Assembly: GCA_965200375.1 (NCBI GenBank)
Contig: OZ241353.1
Span: 310,001 to 374,000 of the forward strand
Direction of reading: 5' to 3'
DNA: 64,000 nucleotides
Source of the DNA: VXYL01 sp965200375
GTDB lineage: Bacteria; Pseudomonadota; Gammaproteobacteria; Pseudomonadales; Azotimanducaceae
The position numbers and the translations under genes are program-made. Of this stretch, positions 25,694 through 35,391 are shown piece by piece. The first letter of the stretch is position 1. Each line of letters opens with the position of its first letter. The notes beneath the pieces were generated by a model, which worked only from the letters and a program-made list of their open reading frames with translations, was not told the DNA's origin and searched no databases.

Positions 25694-27991
25694 TCAGCGC
25701 CGCAGCTCGAGGCCCACCCAGGCCCCCCGAGGCGCCGCCGGCGTCACGAAACGCGGGTTCTCGAAACCCTCGCCCAGCACGTCGTCCGCTTCGCCGAAGA
25801 CGCCGAATGTCGCGTAGCGTTCGTCCAGCGCGTTGTCGATGCTGGCAAAGACCCGGACGCCGCGCCGCAGGCGGACGTCCAGGCGCAGGTTCAACACCGT
25901 GTAGCCGGGCAGCGCCGGCGCCAAGTTGGCCTCGTCGCCCCGCAGCCGCACCCGCCCGGCGTGCAGCAGCTCGCCGGCGATGGACAGCCACGGGCGCAGA
26001 CGCCAGGTCGCTCCGGCCTTGGCCAGGCGCTCCGGCACCAGCGGCAGTCGATCTCCTGGCACCACTGCGATGCCGCCCCCCGCAGTCGACGGGTGGTTGG
26101 GGCTGGGCACCGAGAAGGCGTCCTCGAAGGTCGCCCGCAGCAGCGTGCAGTTCACGAACCAGCGCAGCAGCGCACCTCGCTGGGCGCTCTCCAAGGCGAG
26201 CTCCAGGCCGCGCCGGCGGGTACGGCCGACGTTGTCGAAGTAGCCCTCGCTGGTGCGCGGACCCGCGCTGACGAACAGGATGTCGTCCTCGCTGCGGGCC
26301 TCGAAGACGCCGGCCCGCCACGCGACGGCGCCGGTGCCCCGCAGTCCCACCTCGGCGGTGCGCACCACCACTTGCGAAAGGGGCGGATCCGCCAGGAAAG
26401 CGTTCGGCAGGCGGCAGGGCGCGTCGGCGTCGGCGCAGGTGAGTTCCACCGGCGACGGGGCCCGACTGGTCTCGCCGTAGGCCGCATAGGCCGCGACCGT
26501 GCCCGTGGCCTGGACTTCGACCCGCAGCGCGGGATTGGCGCGCCGGAACCGGTGGCTGCCGTTCAAGGCCGTGCCGAGCTGGTCCTCGAGCACGACGTCC
26601 GCCCGGTTGTAGCGCACCGCGGCGGCGACGCGCAAGCGCGAACCGATGCGCAGCGCATCGGCGATGTAGATGGAGGCGTTGCGCGCATCGACGGCGACGC
26701 GGACGAAGGCGTCGCGCACCTGGACGCCGCCGGGAACTGCCTTGCGGGTGGCGTCCAGGCGACCGAGCTCGGTGCTGGACCGGAAGTCGACGCCCCCGCG
26801 GTCGTAGGCGACGCCGACGGCGAGGCGGTGGCGAACGCCGCCGAGCATGGCCCGCCGCTCCGCTTGCACGCTCGCGCCGGCGCTGGCCTGCGCCGTGCGC
26901 GTACGGTTGATGGTGGCGCCGATCAACGTATGCACTGCCGGAACGGGCAGGCCACCGGCGTCGAGAACGCGACTGCTCCACGGGCTGCCGGCATCGTCAT
27001 CGTCATCGCCGGTCTCAGCCTCCAGGCAGAGCAGCGCCGCGTCGTCGTCGCAGGCGGCGTAGTCCGAGTCGTCGCCGTTGTAGGTGGCGATGTTGCTGCG
27101 CCGCCGGTACGCCGCGGCCTCGACGGCGAGCCCTGGGCGAAGCTCGGCGCTGATGCGCAGATTGAGGGCGCCCAAGTGGTTCCGGGTGCGGTCCGGGCGC
27201 GTGAAGACGGCGCTCGGCCGCTCGGCCAAGAGCGCCACCGGCGCCGCGCCGTTGCCCACCAGGTCCGTCGCCGCCGCGGCCAGGCTGGCGTCCACGCGGG
27301 CGGCGCCGGAACGCCAGCTGAGCTTGGCGAAGGCTTGGTCCGCGGCCGTGGGCGAATAGTCGCGCCAGCCGTCCTCGCGCAACGCGGCGACGGTGCCGAA
27401 GTAGCCCCAGCGCTCGCCCACGGCTGCGCCGAGTTCGCCGGCCAGCGAGCGGCGGCCGAAGTCGCCGACCTGCACCGTCGCCACGGCGCCCGGCTGGCCG
27501 AAGCCGTCCTTGGTGTCGATGGCGACGGCACCGCCGAGGGCGTTGAGGCCAAACAGCGGATTGGCGCCGGTTGCCAGTGCGACGCGGTCGATGGCGGAGA
27601 CGGGAATGAGCGCCCAGCTGACGGTGTCGCCGAAGGGCTCGTTCTGGCGAACGCCGTCCTGGTAGACGGCGATGCCCTGCGGCAGGCCCAGCAGCGGCGA
27701 GCCGACGAAGCCCCGGTACTGGAGGTCCGGTTGCAGCGGATTGCCTTGCGCCTCGTTGACGAAGACGCTCGCCATTCGGCGCTTCAGGAACTCTCCTACA
27801 TCCAGACTTCGGGAGGCGGCGAGGGCGTCGGCATCGGCGATCTGGGCGTTGGCGGCAGCGGCTGCGTCGTCCAGCGGCGCCGCCACCGCGACCACTTCCA
27901 AGTCGTCGGCAGCCGGCGTCGATTCGCCGGCCGCGCCAGCGCCAGCGCCGAACGCAGCGGCGATGCAGGCCCAACGACGGGCCCTCGGCAT
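25694..27991 (-). CDS. TonB-dependent outer-membrane receptor
   Basis: A 765-residue receptor. A short signal peptide (1-22) precedes a plug domain (about 30-165: QPDLQYRGFVGSPLLGLPQGIAVYQDG, FGLNALGGAVAIDTKDG) and a barrel of alternating strands ending in a Leu/Arg-terminated last strand, LELRR. The plug resembles the FecA/CirA-like group seen in marine bacteria. The ligand is unknown; siderophores or other bulky nutrients are possible. An acidic loop with repeated Asp near residue 330 could bind metal. Its ATG overlaps the stop of thrC (TGATG), an unexpected coupling. Confidence 0.9.
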   Translation of the reverse strand: MPRARRWACIAAAFGAGAGAAGESTPAADDLEVVAVAAPLDDAAAAANAQIADADALAASRSLDVGEFLKRRMASVFVNEAQGNPLQPDLQYRGFVGSPLLGLPQGIAVYQDGVRQNEPFGDTVSWALIPVSAIDRVALATGANPLFGLNALGGAVAIDTKDGFGQPGAVATVQVGDFGRRSLAGELGAAVGERWGYFGTVAALREDGWRDYSPTAADQAFAKLSWRSGAARVDASLAAAATDLVGNGAAPVALLAERPSAVFTRPDRTRNHLGALNLRISAELRPGLAVEAAAYRRRSNIATYNGDDSDYAACDDDAALLCLEAETGDDDDDAGSPWSSRVLDAGGLPVPAVHTLIGATINRTRTAQASAGASVQAERRAMLGGVRHRLAVGVAYDRGGVDFRSSTELGRLDATRKAVPGGVQVRDAFVRVAVDARNASIYIADALRIGSRLRVAAAVRYNRADVVLEDQLGTALNGSHRFRRANPALRVEVQATGTVAAYAAYGETSRAPSPVELTCADADAPCRLPNAFLADPPLSQVVVRTAEVGLRGTGAVAWRAGVFEARSEDDILFVSAGPRTSEGYFDNVGRTRRRGLELALESAQRGALLRWFVNCTLLRATFEDAFSVPSPNHPSTAGGGIAVVPGDRLPLVPERLAKAGATWRLRPWLSIAGELLHAGRVRLRGDEANLAPALPGYTVLNLRLDVRLRRGVRVFASIDNALDERYATFGVFGEADDVLGEGFENPRFVTPAAPRGAWVGLELRR

Positions 27992-29361
27992 CAGCCGGCA
28001 TGACTGCGGATGTAGCGCAGCACCGCCTGTCGCTCGGCCGGCAACTCGGTTCGGCGACAGGGGGCACCGGCCAAGGCGGCGAGAGTCGGATGCACGGCGA
28101 CGCCGGCTTCGCCGATGGCGCGGGCCACGGCCTGCGGGAACTTTGCCGGATGCGCCGCGGCGAGGCAGATCGTCGGCGCATCGCGACCTCTGGCCAGCCG
28201 CTCCGCAGCCGCGATGCCGACTGCCGTATGCGGATCCGGCAGATAGCCGTAGTCGACGTGGAAGGCGCGCATCGTCGCCAGCGTCGTCGCGTTGTCGATG
28301 GCCACGGCTTCGATGTCGGCAGCCGGCGCCGCGTCGTCGGCGAGGCTCGCTTGGCCGGTCTCGGCGAAGGCGGCCATGAAGGCTCTCGTCCGCGCCGGAT
28401 CGCGGCCCAGGCGCAAGTGGACGAAACGCTCGAAGTTGCTCGCCACCTGGATGTCCATGGACGGCGACAGCGTCTGCCGCACCTTGCCGCGCTGGTAGAC
28501 GCCGGTTTGGAAGAACCGCGCCAGGATGTCGTTGTCGTTGGTGGCCAGCACGAAGCCGGCGATCGGCACGCCCATCTCGCGCACCGCGAGGCCAGCGAAG
28601 ATGTTGCCGAAGTTGCCGGTAGGCACGACGAACACCGGCGGCGCGGGGCTCTTGAGCGCCGCGTAGGCGTAGTAGGACATCTGCGCCAGCACCCGGGCCC
28701 AGTTGATGGAGTTCACCGCGCCGAGGCAGTGGCGCCGCTTGAGGGCCGGATCCCCCAACAGGGCCTTCACGATCGCTTGGCAGTCGTCGAAGCTGCCGTC
28801 GATGGCCAGGCAGTGGACGTTGGCGTCCGTCACCGTGGTCATCTGCAGTTCCTGCAAGGCGCTGGTGCGGCCGGCCGGGTAGAGCATGAAGATGCTCATG
28901 CCCGGGCGCCCGCGCACGCCTGCGATGGCGGCGCTGCCGGTATCGCCGCTGGTGGCGCCGACGATGTTCAAGCGTCCGCCGCGTGTCCCCAGGACGTGCT
29001 CGAACAGCCGCCCGAGCACCTGCAACGCGATGTCCTTGAACGACAGCGTGGGGCCGTGGAACAGCTCCAGCAGCTGCCTCTCCCCCACACGCACGAGGGG
29101 CGCCACGTCCGGGTGCTCGAAGGCGCCGAAGGCGTCCGCCACGATGGCGTCCAGGCGCTGGCCGGGGATGTCGTCCACGTAGAGGCGGAACAGCGCCTGG
29201 GCGAGTTCGGTGTACGAGAGCCCCTGCCAGGCCGACAGCCGATGGCGGATGCACGGAAAGGTCTCCGGCAGCAGCAGGCCGCCATCCGGCGCCAGCCCGG
29301 CCAGTACGGCGTCGGTGAACGGCAGCGGCCGCGAACCGCCCCGGGTGGAAACGTAGTACAC
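27991..29361 (-). CDS. thrC: Threonine synthase
   Basis: ThrC converts O-phosphohomoserine to threonine with PLP. The 456-residue protein starts VYYVSTRGG, the classic N-terminus. The PLP lysine is in HGPTLSFKD, the phosphate-binding loop is GATSGDTGSA, and PTGNFGN follows. Length fits the long bacterial (E. coli-like) type. The start is a GTG at 29361 and there is no in-frame ATG before the conserved YYVSTRG. It lies 16 bp after a class II aldolase gene, and its stop overlaps the TonB receptor start. Confidence 0.93.
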   Translation of the reverse strand: MYYVSTRGGSRPLPFTDAVLAGLAPDGGLLLPETFPCIRHRLSAWQGLSYTELAQALFRLYVDDIPGQRLDAIVADAFGAFEHPDVAPLVRVGERQLLELFHGPTLSFKDIALQVLGRLFEHVLGTRGGRLNIVGATSGDTGSAAIAGVRGRPGMSIFMLYPAGRTSALQELQMTTVTDANVHCLAIDGSFDDCQAIVKALLGDPALKRRHCLGAVNSINWARVLAQMSYYAYAALKSPAPPVFVVPTGNFGNIFAGLAVREMGVPIAGFVLATNDNDILARFFQTGVYQRGKVRQTLSPSMDIQVASNFERFVHLRLGRDPARTRAFMAAFAETGQASLADDAAPAADIEAVAIDNATTLATMRAFHVDYGYLPDPHTAVGIAAAERLARGRDAPTICLAAAHPAKFPQAVARAIGEAGVAVHPTLAALAGAPCRRTELPAERQAVLRYIRSHAG

Positions 29362-29377
29362 CGGCGGCGGCTTGGAG

Positions 29378-30139
29378 CTACCGCGCCAGCGCCGCAGCGC
29401 CCACGACGCCGGCCGCCGCGGTCGCCGGCAGGTAGCGGCGCACGAGGTGGTCGAAGGCGCCATGCGCCTGGCGCTCGGTGGCGAGATCCGCCTTCGCGTA
29501 GAGCGCCGCATTGTGGGAGATGGGCCGCGGCGACCTAGCCCGGAGGTGCGCCTCCGCCACCCGTTCCATCATCACGAACCAGGCCACCGCCTCCTTGACC
29601 GTGGCGCCCACCGTCAGCAAGCCGTGGTTGCGCAGCACCACGGCGCGGTTGCGGCCGAGCGCCTCGGCGATGCGTTCGCCGCAGGCCAGGCTCTGCACCT
29701 GCACTTCCTCGTCGTCGAACAGGGCGTGGTCCTCGAAGAACACGCAGGCCTCCTGGGTGATGGGCTGGAGCAGTCGAGCCTCGGCCGCGAACGCGGTGCC
29801 GAACGGCGTGTGCGTGTGGACTGCGCTGGCGACGTCCGGCCGCTGCGCCAGAATCGGCTGGTGGATGTAGTAGCCGGGCCAGTTCGTGCCCCGGCCGCCG
29901 CCTATCAGCCGGCCGTCCGGAGCCGTCAGCACCAGCGCCTCCGGCGTGGCGTCGGCGAAGGGCACGCCCACGTCCAGCAGCCAGAAGCAGTCCGGCCGCT
30001 CGGGGTCCCTGGCGCTGATGTGGCCATCGCCAAGGTCGCCCCAGCCGAGGGCCGCGAACAGCCGATAGCCGAGCGCCGCCTCCTGCTTGCGGCGATCCCG
30101 CAGCGCTTCCGCTTCCCCCGGTCCTGCGTGTACGGCCAT
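29378..30139 (-). CDS. Class II aldolase/adducin-family protein
   Basis: A 253-residue zinc-dependent protein of the FucA/AraD/adducin fold. The metal ligands are in VHTHTPFG and VVLRNHGLLTVG, and GDGHISARDPE is the substrate-loop segment. Homologues include L-fuculose-phosphate aldolase, ribulose-phosphate epimerase and many uncharacterised enzymes. The length and the DLGDGHIS sequence match the uncharacterised group often found in marine bacteria. It is the first gene of a leftward run with thrC and the TonB receptor. Confidence 0.87.
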   Translation of the reverse strand: MAVHAGPGEAEALRDRRKQEAALGYRLFAALGWGDLGDGHISARDPERPDCFWLLDVGVPFADATPEALVLTAPDGRLIGGGRGTNWPGYYIHQPILAQRPDVASAVHTHTPFGTAFAAEARLLQPITQEACVFFEDHALFDDEEVQVQSLACGERIAEALGRNRAVVLRNHGLLTVGATVKEAVAWFVMMERVAEAHLRARSPRPISHNAALYAKADLATERQAHGAFDHLVRRYLPATAAAGVVGAAALAR

Positions 30140-30446
30140 CGAGCGGATAGTACTCCGCCATAGGCAACCGGGCGCGGTTTCGCAAGGCCTGTGCCTGTAG
30201 AGAGCGCTCGCCCAACGCGCACTGCAAGCGCTCTAGTGTGCCGCTTCCAAAATGACGCGTGTTCCAGCGGGCGGGTTTCGTCGCAGGGCCGGGATGCCGG
30301 CGGCCTTGCGGGGCGGCACATCCTCAAGTAGCGCACGACGAGGCGACGACAGACGAACGTGCCATTGCCATGTCGATTCGGAATCGAACCTCTAGACGGC
30401 ACTGGCGATGCCAGGACCCCAGAACGCGCCCAGCCGCGCTGTGGGC
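30140..30446. other. Non-coding gap upstream of the class II aldolase
   Basis: About 300 bp without a supportable gene. It holds an 8-bp inverted repeat AGAGCGCT/AGCGCTCT (30201-30208 with 30227-30234) with an 18-base loop. It must contain the promoter of the leftward aldolase-thrC unit and the 3' end of the PhyH transcript, both read leftward. I see no clear promoter boxes. Confidence 0.5.
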
Positions 30447-31760
30447 CTAGTTCGCGCCGCTCTCCCTACTGTCGGAGCGGGGCGCCTTGGCGGCCCGCGC
30501 CGCGTCGATTTTCTTCTTCATCCGATAGATGCCGAGACCTTCCCGCAGCGCTTCGGACACTGGCGGCTTCATGCCTCGAATGCGCCGGTACTCGCCCTTC
30601 TCCATCGCCAGGCGCATCCCCACCGTGGTCTTCGGCCCGGAGTAGGTGCCGATCTCGATCAGGCCGGAGGTGTAGTAGCCCATTCGCGCCAGCAGCTTCT
30701 CGGATGCGTTCTCCAGCACCTCGGGGGCGATGGAAAGCTGCCAGTTCTCCTGCTGGCGCAGCCACGGCTTGACGTTGGAATTGGTCATGATGTAGCGCCA
30801 CTCGTCGGTGTGGTTGACGCCGGTGCCGTGCAGCAGTCGGCCGTCCATCAGCATCACGGTGCCGCCTCTGGCCTCGACGTTCACCGCCGGCGGCAGCGGC
30901 CCCACTTCTCCGCCGGCGGGAACCTGGGAAACCAGCCGATGGCTGGTGGGGATCACCAGCGTGCCGCCGTTGACTTCGCTTACGTCCTGCATGATGTAGA
31001 CGGTGTTCACCAGAATCGGCGCATGGGGCGTTTGGATGGGATGGATCGCGCCGGAGTCCTGATGCAGGTTCTGCGGATAGCTGCCGGGGCGGGCGATGTT
31101 GGAAGCGAACGAATAGGCGTAGTGGCCGGGACCGAGCAGTTCGTTGTTGAGCTGTTCGATCATCGGCCCGCCTTGCACCCACTGCGGGTCGAACTCGATG
31201 CACTTGGCGAAGCATTCGCCCTTGTTCACCAGCGTCCACATGATGTGGAAGTGCGGCGTCATGTCCGCCAGGCCGCACTCGCGTTCGGCCCGCGCCTGCT
31301 CTTCCAAGCGGTTGCGCATGGCGGCGCACTGGTATTCGCTCATGGCGTCTTCGATCAGGCAGAAGCCGTACTTCTGCAAGTCGCGCCTGGCCTTGTTGAT
31401 GTCCTTGGTTTCCCGCGGCAGGTCGTCGAACCGCTTCCAGTAGTCGTGCTTGCGGGGCACCGTGGTGTCGTAGTACGGCGTACCGTTCAACCCGCCGCCT
31501 TCGGCGCTGCGCCCGGCCTCGAACAACGGGCACCGGAAGCGCTCGGCAAGCGACCCGTCCGGCCTTGTCGCCCGCACCCCGTTGCCGCCCACCGGCGGCT
31601 TCAGCCACGGGTTGTTGCGATGCATGGACCGGAACGGCTCGCCGGACTTGAACCACAGCGCATCGCGCATCCGCGAGTTCTCGTCGGACAACGCGGCGAC
31701 GTTCTCCGGCAGAAACTCCGGCGGCACGGCCGCATCCTTGCGGGGCTTCGATTCGTTCAT
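30447..31760 (-). CDS. Phytanoyl-CoA dioxygenase (PhyH) family protein
   Basis: A 437-residue Fe(II)/2-oxoglutarate oxygenase. The metal motif is LHQDSGAI (His and Asp), the distal histidine is in GRLLHGTGVNH, and the conserved QDVSEVNGGTLVIPTSH core precedes it. PhyH proteins hydroxylate lipids or small secondary metabolites. The N-terminal 120 residues before the oxygenase core are unusual and rich in charged residues, and the C-terminal 100 residues extend beyond the usual domain. It is divergent from a second, shorter PhyH gene, suggesting a shared control region at 31761-31901. Confidence 0.88.
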   Translation of the reverse strand: MNESKPRKDAAVPPEFLPENVAALSDENSRMRDALWFKSGEPFRSMHRNNPWLKPPVGGNGVRATRPDGSLAERFRCPLFEAGRSAEGGGLNGTPYYDTTVPRKHDYWKRFDDLPRETKDINKARRDLQKYGFCLIEDAMSEYQCAAMRNRLEEQARAERECGLADMTPHFHIMWTLVNKGECFAKCIEFDPQWVQGGPMIEQLNNELLGPGHYAYSFASNIARPGSYPQNLHQDSGAIHPIQTPHAPILVNTVYIMQDVSEVNGGTLVIPTSHRLVSQVPAGGEVGPLPPAVNVEARGGTVMLMDGRLLHGTGVNHTDEWRYIMTNSNVKPWLRQQENWQLSIAPEVLENASEKLLARMGYYTSGLIEIGTYSGPKTTVGMRLAMEKGEYRRIRGMKPPVSEALREGLGIYRMKKKIDAARAAKAPRSDSRESGAN

Positions 31761-31901
31761 GCGTCCATGCTACGCCAATACGACCGCCAGCACAGGAACT
31801 CGGGCTCGGCAACTCCACGCCGTGGAACGCACGGGGCACGAGCCCAACGCCGATGGGTGCATACTGTGCCGAAAACGCCGGTCCTTCCGAGGCGAACGTC
31901 G

Positions 31902-32804
31902 ATGAACGATCCCGCCAACCGTTCCGCCGCTCCCGGCTGCCTTGCGGATATGGTGCCGTACCTAGAGCAGCTAGACGAGCAGGGCTACGTCGTGGTGCCG
32001 CCGGAGGCGACGGGCCTGTCGACTTCGACCATCGACGAACTGGCGAATCGACTGCTCGACAAGTCCGAGGAACTGGTGGGCTGCAAGTTCTCCGTGGAGG
32101 AAGGGCCGGAGCGTACGCTCGACTACGGCGGCTTCCGCGGCTTCCTGGAGCGCATCTCCGGCGCCGAACCCAGCCAGTTCCAGTTGATGCAGCTGTGCAC
32201 CTACCACCGCGTGTTCCGCGACCTTGCGGTGAATCCCGTGGCGACGGCGCTCATCGACCACCTGTTCGGCGCCGCTGGCGATGCGGCGCCTTCAAGCCCG
32301 GCCCGCTTCAGCTCGCACAACTGCTTCGTCAAGTGGGCCGGCGAAGGCTACGGCGATTCCCTAGGCCTGCACGCCGACCAGGCCGGCATTCCGCTGCCGT
32401 GGGGCGACAAGGCGCTGAACGCCAACTGCAACTGGTGCCTGACGGACTACACCCGGGAAGACGGCGCGTTCGCATGCGTGCCTGGCTCGCATCGGCGCAA
32501 GTGCCATCCGCCGCTGCCCGAGTGCGTTGCCGACGCGATCCCGGTGGAGTGTCCGCGCGGCTCGCTCATCGCCTTTCACGGCGCTCTGTGGCATGGCGCG
32601 TTCCCCAAGAGGACGCCCGGCCTGCGGCTGACGCTTTCCTACTTCTATCGGCACATGGCGATACTGCCGCAAGACGACATTCCCAACCACTTTCCGAAGG
32701 CGCTTGCCGACGACTGCGCCGATCCTGCGCTGTTCAAGCGGCTCGCGGGGTTCGGCAGCCCGTATCGGTCGCAGGTGTACCCGCTGCCGCGAGCGCTGGC
32801 CTGA
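31902..32804 (+). CDS. Phytanoyl-CoA dioxygenase (PhyH) family protein
   Basis: A 300-residue oxygenase. The iron site is LHADQAGIP with a distal His in GALWHGAFPKR, and R in LRLTLSYFYR binds 2-oxoglutarate. DYTREDGAFACVPGSHRR is the family's central strand. Sequence similarity to the divergent neighbour is limited to the catalytic motifs, so they are not a recent duplication. ATG 31902 is the first in frame after the divergent promoter region. The substrate is unknown. Confidence 0.87.
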   Translation: MNDPANRSAAPGCLADMVPYLEQLDEQGYVVVPPEATGLSTSTIDELANRLLDKSEELVGCKFSVEEGPERTLDYGGFRGFLERISGAEPSQFQLMQLCTYHRVFRDLAVNPVATALIDHLFGAAGDAAPSSPARFSSHNCFVKWAGEGYGDSLGLHADQAGIPLPWGDKALNANCNWCLTDYTREDGAFACVPGSHRRKCHPPLPECVADAIPVECPRGSLIAFHGALWHGAFPKRTPGLRLTLSYFYRHMAILPQDDIPNHFPKALADDCADPALFKRLAGFGSPYRSQVYPLPRALA

Positions 32805-32831
32805 ACCCGGCTGGCCCTCGCGCCTTGGCGG

Positions 32832-33596
32832 CTAGTCCGCGTGGCGGCGCAGCGGACGGATCCAGATGTTGCGGAACCGCACCGGATCGCCGTGGTCCTG
32901 CAGCACCACCGGGCCGGCGGGACCGTGGGCGTCGGCGTAGCTCGCAAGCTGCCGGTGCCTGGTGGGGCCCTGCATGGCCTGCCGGTGCTGCACCACCAGG
33001 CCGTTGTGCAGCACGGTCATGTAGGCGGGCGTTCGCAGGGCGCCGTCCGCGTAGCGCGGCGGTTCGAAGGCGATGTCGTAGACGTGCCACTGGCCCGGCG
33101 GCACGCAGGCGTTCACCAGAGGCGGATGCTGGCCGTAGATGGCGCCGGCGGCGCCGTCGGCGTAGGTGGCGTTGTCGTAGCCGTCGAGCACCTGCACTTC
33201 GTAGAGGCCCAGCAGGAACACGCCGCTGTTGCCCCGGCCCTGGCTGTCCGCCGTGATCTCCGTGGGCGCCCGCCACTCCAAGTGCAGCTGGCAAGCGGCG
33301 AAGGATTCGCGGGTGCGGATGTTGCCGGCGCCGGGCGCCACTTCCATCGCCTCGCCTTCCACCAGACGCCAGGGCGCGGCGCCGCCGTCGCGCCCGATCC
33401 AGGCCGCGAGGCTGGCGCCGTCGAACAGCACCGTCGCGTCCGCCGGCGGCCGGCCGGGCTGCGCTTCGGTGGAGAACGTCGGCGGGCGCACCACCGGCGG
33501 CGCTGGCCGCTGCGGATCGTGTACGCGCCAGCGGCCGCCGGGCAGCACCGGCGTGTCCTCGTAGCCCTTCGGCAGTTGTCGGATGGGTCTGCTCAC
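32832..33596 (-). CDS. DUF1080 (3-keto-disaccharide hydrolase-type) protein
   Basis: A 254-residue concanavalin-fold protein. LFDGASLAAWIGRDGG opens the DUF1080 domain near residue 57, followed by RGNSGVFLLGLYEVQVLDGY and the C-terminal VVLQDHGDPVRFRNIWIRP. Family members include 3-keto-glycoside hydrolases, and many are secreted. No signal peptide is visible here, so it may be cytoplasmic or use a start not seen. It begins at a GTG, 43 bp from the end of amtB, both read leftward. Confidence 0.88.
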   Translation of the reverse strand: MSRPIRQLPKGYEDTPVLPGGRWRVHDPQRPAPPVVRPPTFSTEAQPGRPPADATVLFDGASLAAWIGRDGGAAPWRLVEGEAMEVAPGAGNIRTRESFAACQLHLEWRAPTEITADSQGRGNSGVFLLGLYEVQVLDGYDNATYADGAAGAIYGQHPPLVNACVPPGQWHVYDIAFEPPRYADGALRTPAYMTVLHNGLVVQHRQAMQGPTRHRQLASYADAHGPAGPVVLQDHGDPVRFRNIWIRPLRRHAD

Positions 33597-33639
33597 GGCC
33601 GCGAACCTCTTGCGCTGCCCGCTTGGTGGCGTCCAACCG

Positions 33640-34920
33640 CTACAGGATGTAGCCGCGTTCGTTGTGGGAGACGAGGTCCAGCCCCTCCGTCTCCTCCTCG
33701 TCGGAGACGCGGCTGCCCACCAGCGCTCCGACGACCTTGAGGATCACCCAGGTGGCGAGGGCGGTGTAGGCGACGGTCGCCGCCACGCCCAGCGCCTGCT
33801 TGCCGACCTGGCTGGCGATGGCGATGTCCTCCTGGCCGCTGAATATCCCCAGGGCGTTGCTGGCGAAGACGCCAGTGAGGATGGTGCCCAGGGCGCCGCC
33901 GACGCCATGCACCGGGAACACGTCCAACGAATCGTCGATGCGCAGCCGCTGCTTCATGAAGTTGGTGGCGAAGAAGCAGATCGCGCCGGCGGCAATGCCG
34001 ATCACCAGCGCCCCGGCAGGCCCCACGTAGCCGGAAGCCGGCGTGATCGTGCCGAGGCCGGCCACCATGCCCGTCACCGCGCCGAGGGCGCTCGGCTTGC
34101 CGTAGCGCCGCCATTCGATCAAGAGCCAAGTGAAGGCGCCAGCGGCGGCGGAGATGTGGGTGACCGTCAACGCCATCGCCGCATCGCCGTTGGCGGCCAG
34201 CGCGCTGCCGCCGTTGAAGCCGAACCAGCCGACCCACAGCATGGCCGCGCCAGCCACCGTGAGCGTCATGTTGTGCGGCGGTTGCAGGTGTCCGGGAAAT
34301 CCCCGTCGAGGTCCAAGCACCACCGCGGCCACCACCGCCGCGGTGCCGGCGGTGACATGCACCACGGTGCCGCCGGCGAAGTCCATCAGCCCCACCGCGC
34401 CGAGCCAGCCGCCGCCCCACACCCAGTGCGCTATCGGCGCGTACACCAGGAGGGACCAGAACGCGGTGAACAGCAGCACCGCCGAGAACCGCATGCGTTC
34501 GACGAAGGCGCCCACCACCAGGGCCGGCGTGATGATCGCGAAGGTGAGCTGAAAGGTGGCGAACAGCGATTCCGGGATGGTGCCGTTCAAGGCGCCCTCG
34601 GTGACGCCGTTGTAGAGCATCTTGCTCCAGTCGCCCACCACCGCCAGGCTGTTGCCGAACGCCAGGCTGTAGCCCGCCACCAGCCAGAGAATCGTCACCA
34701 GACAGGTGATGGCGAAGCACTGCAAGAGCACGGAGAGCACGTTGTTGGAGCGCACCAGGCCGCCATAGAAGAGCGCCAGGCCCGGGATGGTCATGAACAG
34801 CACCAGCGCGGTGGAAGCCAGTATCCACGCGCTGTCGCCGCTGTCCGGCGCCGCGCCCCACGCGACACTGCCGCCGAGCAGCGCCGCAGCGGCTGCGCAG
34901 CCGCGCATCAGATTCGTCAT
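33640..34920 (-). CDS. amtB: Ammonium transporter
   Basis: A 426-residue Amt-family channel with a signal-like N-terminus and about 11 helices. The external ammonium-site region FYGGLVRSNN, the twin-histidine pore motifs (VVHVTAGTAA and FPVHGVGGALG) and GWFGFNGGSA are all present. AmtB conducts ammonia into the cell under nitrogen limitation and is normally gated by GlnK. No glnK lies adjacent. Two ATGs compete: 34920 has GGGGGA at good spacing and is chosen; 34926 would add two residues. Confidence 0.94.
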   Translation of the reverse strand: MTNLMRGCAAAAALLGGSVAWGAAPDSGDSAWILASTALVLFMTIPGLALFYGGLVRSNNVLSVLLQCFAITCLVTILWLVAGYSLAFGNSLAVVGDWSKMLYNGVTEGALNGTIPESLFATFQLTFAIITPALVVGAFVERMRFSAVLLFTAFWSLLVYAPIAHWVWGGGWLGAVGLMDFAGGTVVHVTAGTAAVVAAVVLGPRRGFPGHLQPPHNMTLTVAGAAMLWVGWFGFNGGSALAANGDAAMALTVTHISAAAGAFTWLLIEWRRYGKPSALGAVTGMVAGLGTITPASGYVGPAGALVIGIAAGAICFFATNFMKQRLRIDDSLDVFPVHGVGGALGTILTGVFASNALGIFSGQEDIAIASQVGKQALGVAATVAYTALATWVILKVVGALVGSRVSDEEETEGLDLVSHNERGYIL

Positions 34921-35334
34921 CGCCATCCCCCGTGCCTGCGGACCGGATGCCCGCAATGGCCGTTGTTCTAGGGCCAACCGTCGTGCAGCGGCCGCAAGTG
35001 GTGGAGTTTGACCGCACGTTGGCGCTGGAATCAAGCGGCGGCGGTGACAGGCAGGTCCCAGCCGTGCCGCGTCGCGTAACGCATTTGCGAGCCCCTTGAC
35101 ATCCAAGAACCAGCCCACCAAGCTGCTTCGCGGTTGGCGCGGAAATCGAAGCACCTGAAGCTGCTGCTAAGGCATGGATGGCGTAGAGATTCCCCGAGCG
35201 GAGTTCCTTGACGCCGGTTTGCAGGCATCGGGGAGCGTGGCCAAGAGGCTAGAGCGCGGACTTCGACGACCGGTGACGACCGGGCCGTCCCTCCGCGTTG
35301 GCTAACTTGGCTTAAAGGCGTCGAGACGGACCCG

Positions 35335-35349
35335 CTAGGTTGAACCTAG
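35335..35349. repeat. 15-bp palindrome CTAGGTT-G-AACCTAG
   Basis: A perfect inverted repeat with 7-bp arms and a single-base centre. CTAG-containing sequences are typically rare in bacteria, and two CTAGs here frame the palindrome. It resembles an operator or a recombination core. It lies 43 bp from the hairpin at 35392. Confidence 0.6.
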
Positions 35350-35391
35350 AATTGAGCGGTCCGTCGCTACCTTATGTGGCAAACTTGGGAT

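Noticed and set aside
30385..30396. GGTTCGATTCC on the minus strand, resembling a tRNA T-loop
   Set aside because: No T-stem, acceptor or anticodon arms around it; a chance match.
35096..35124. TTGACA as a possible promoter
   Set aside because: No -10 element at 16-18 bp.
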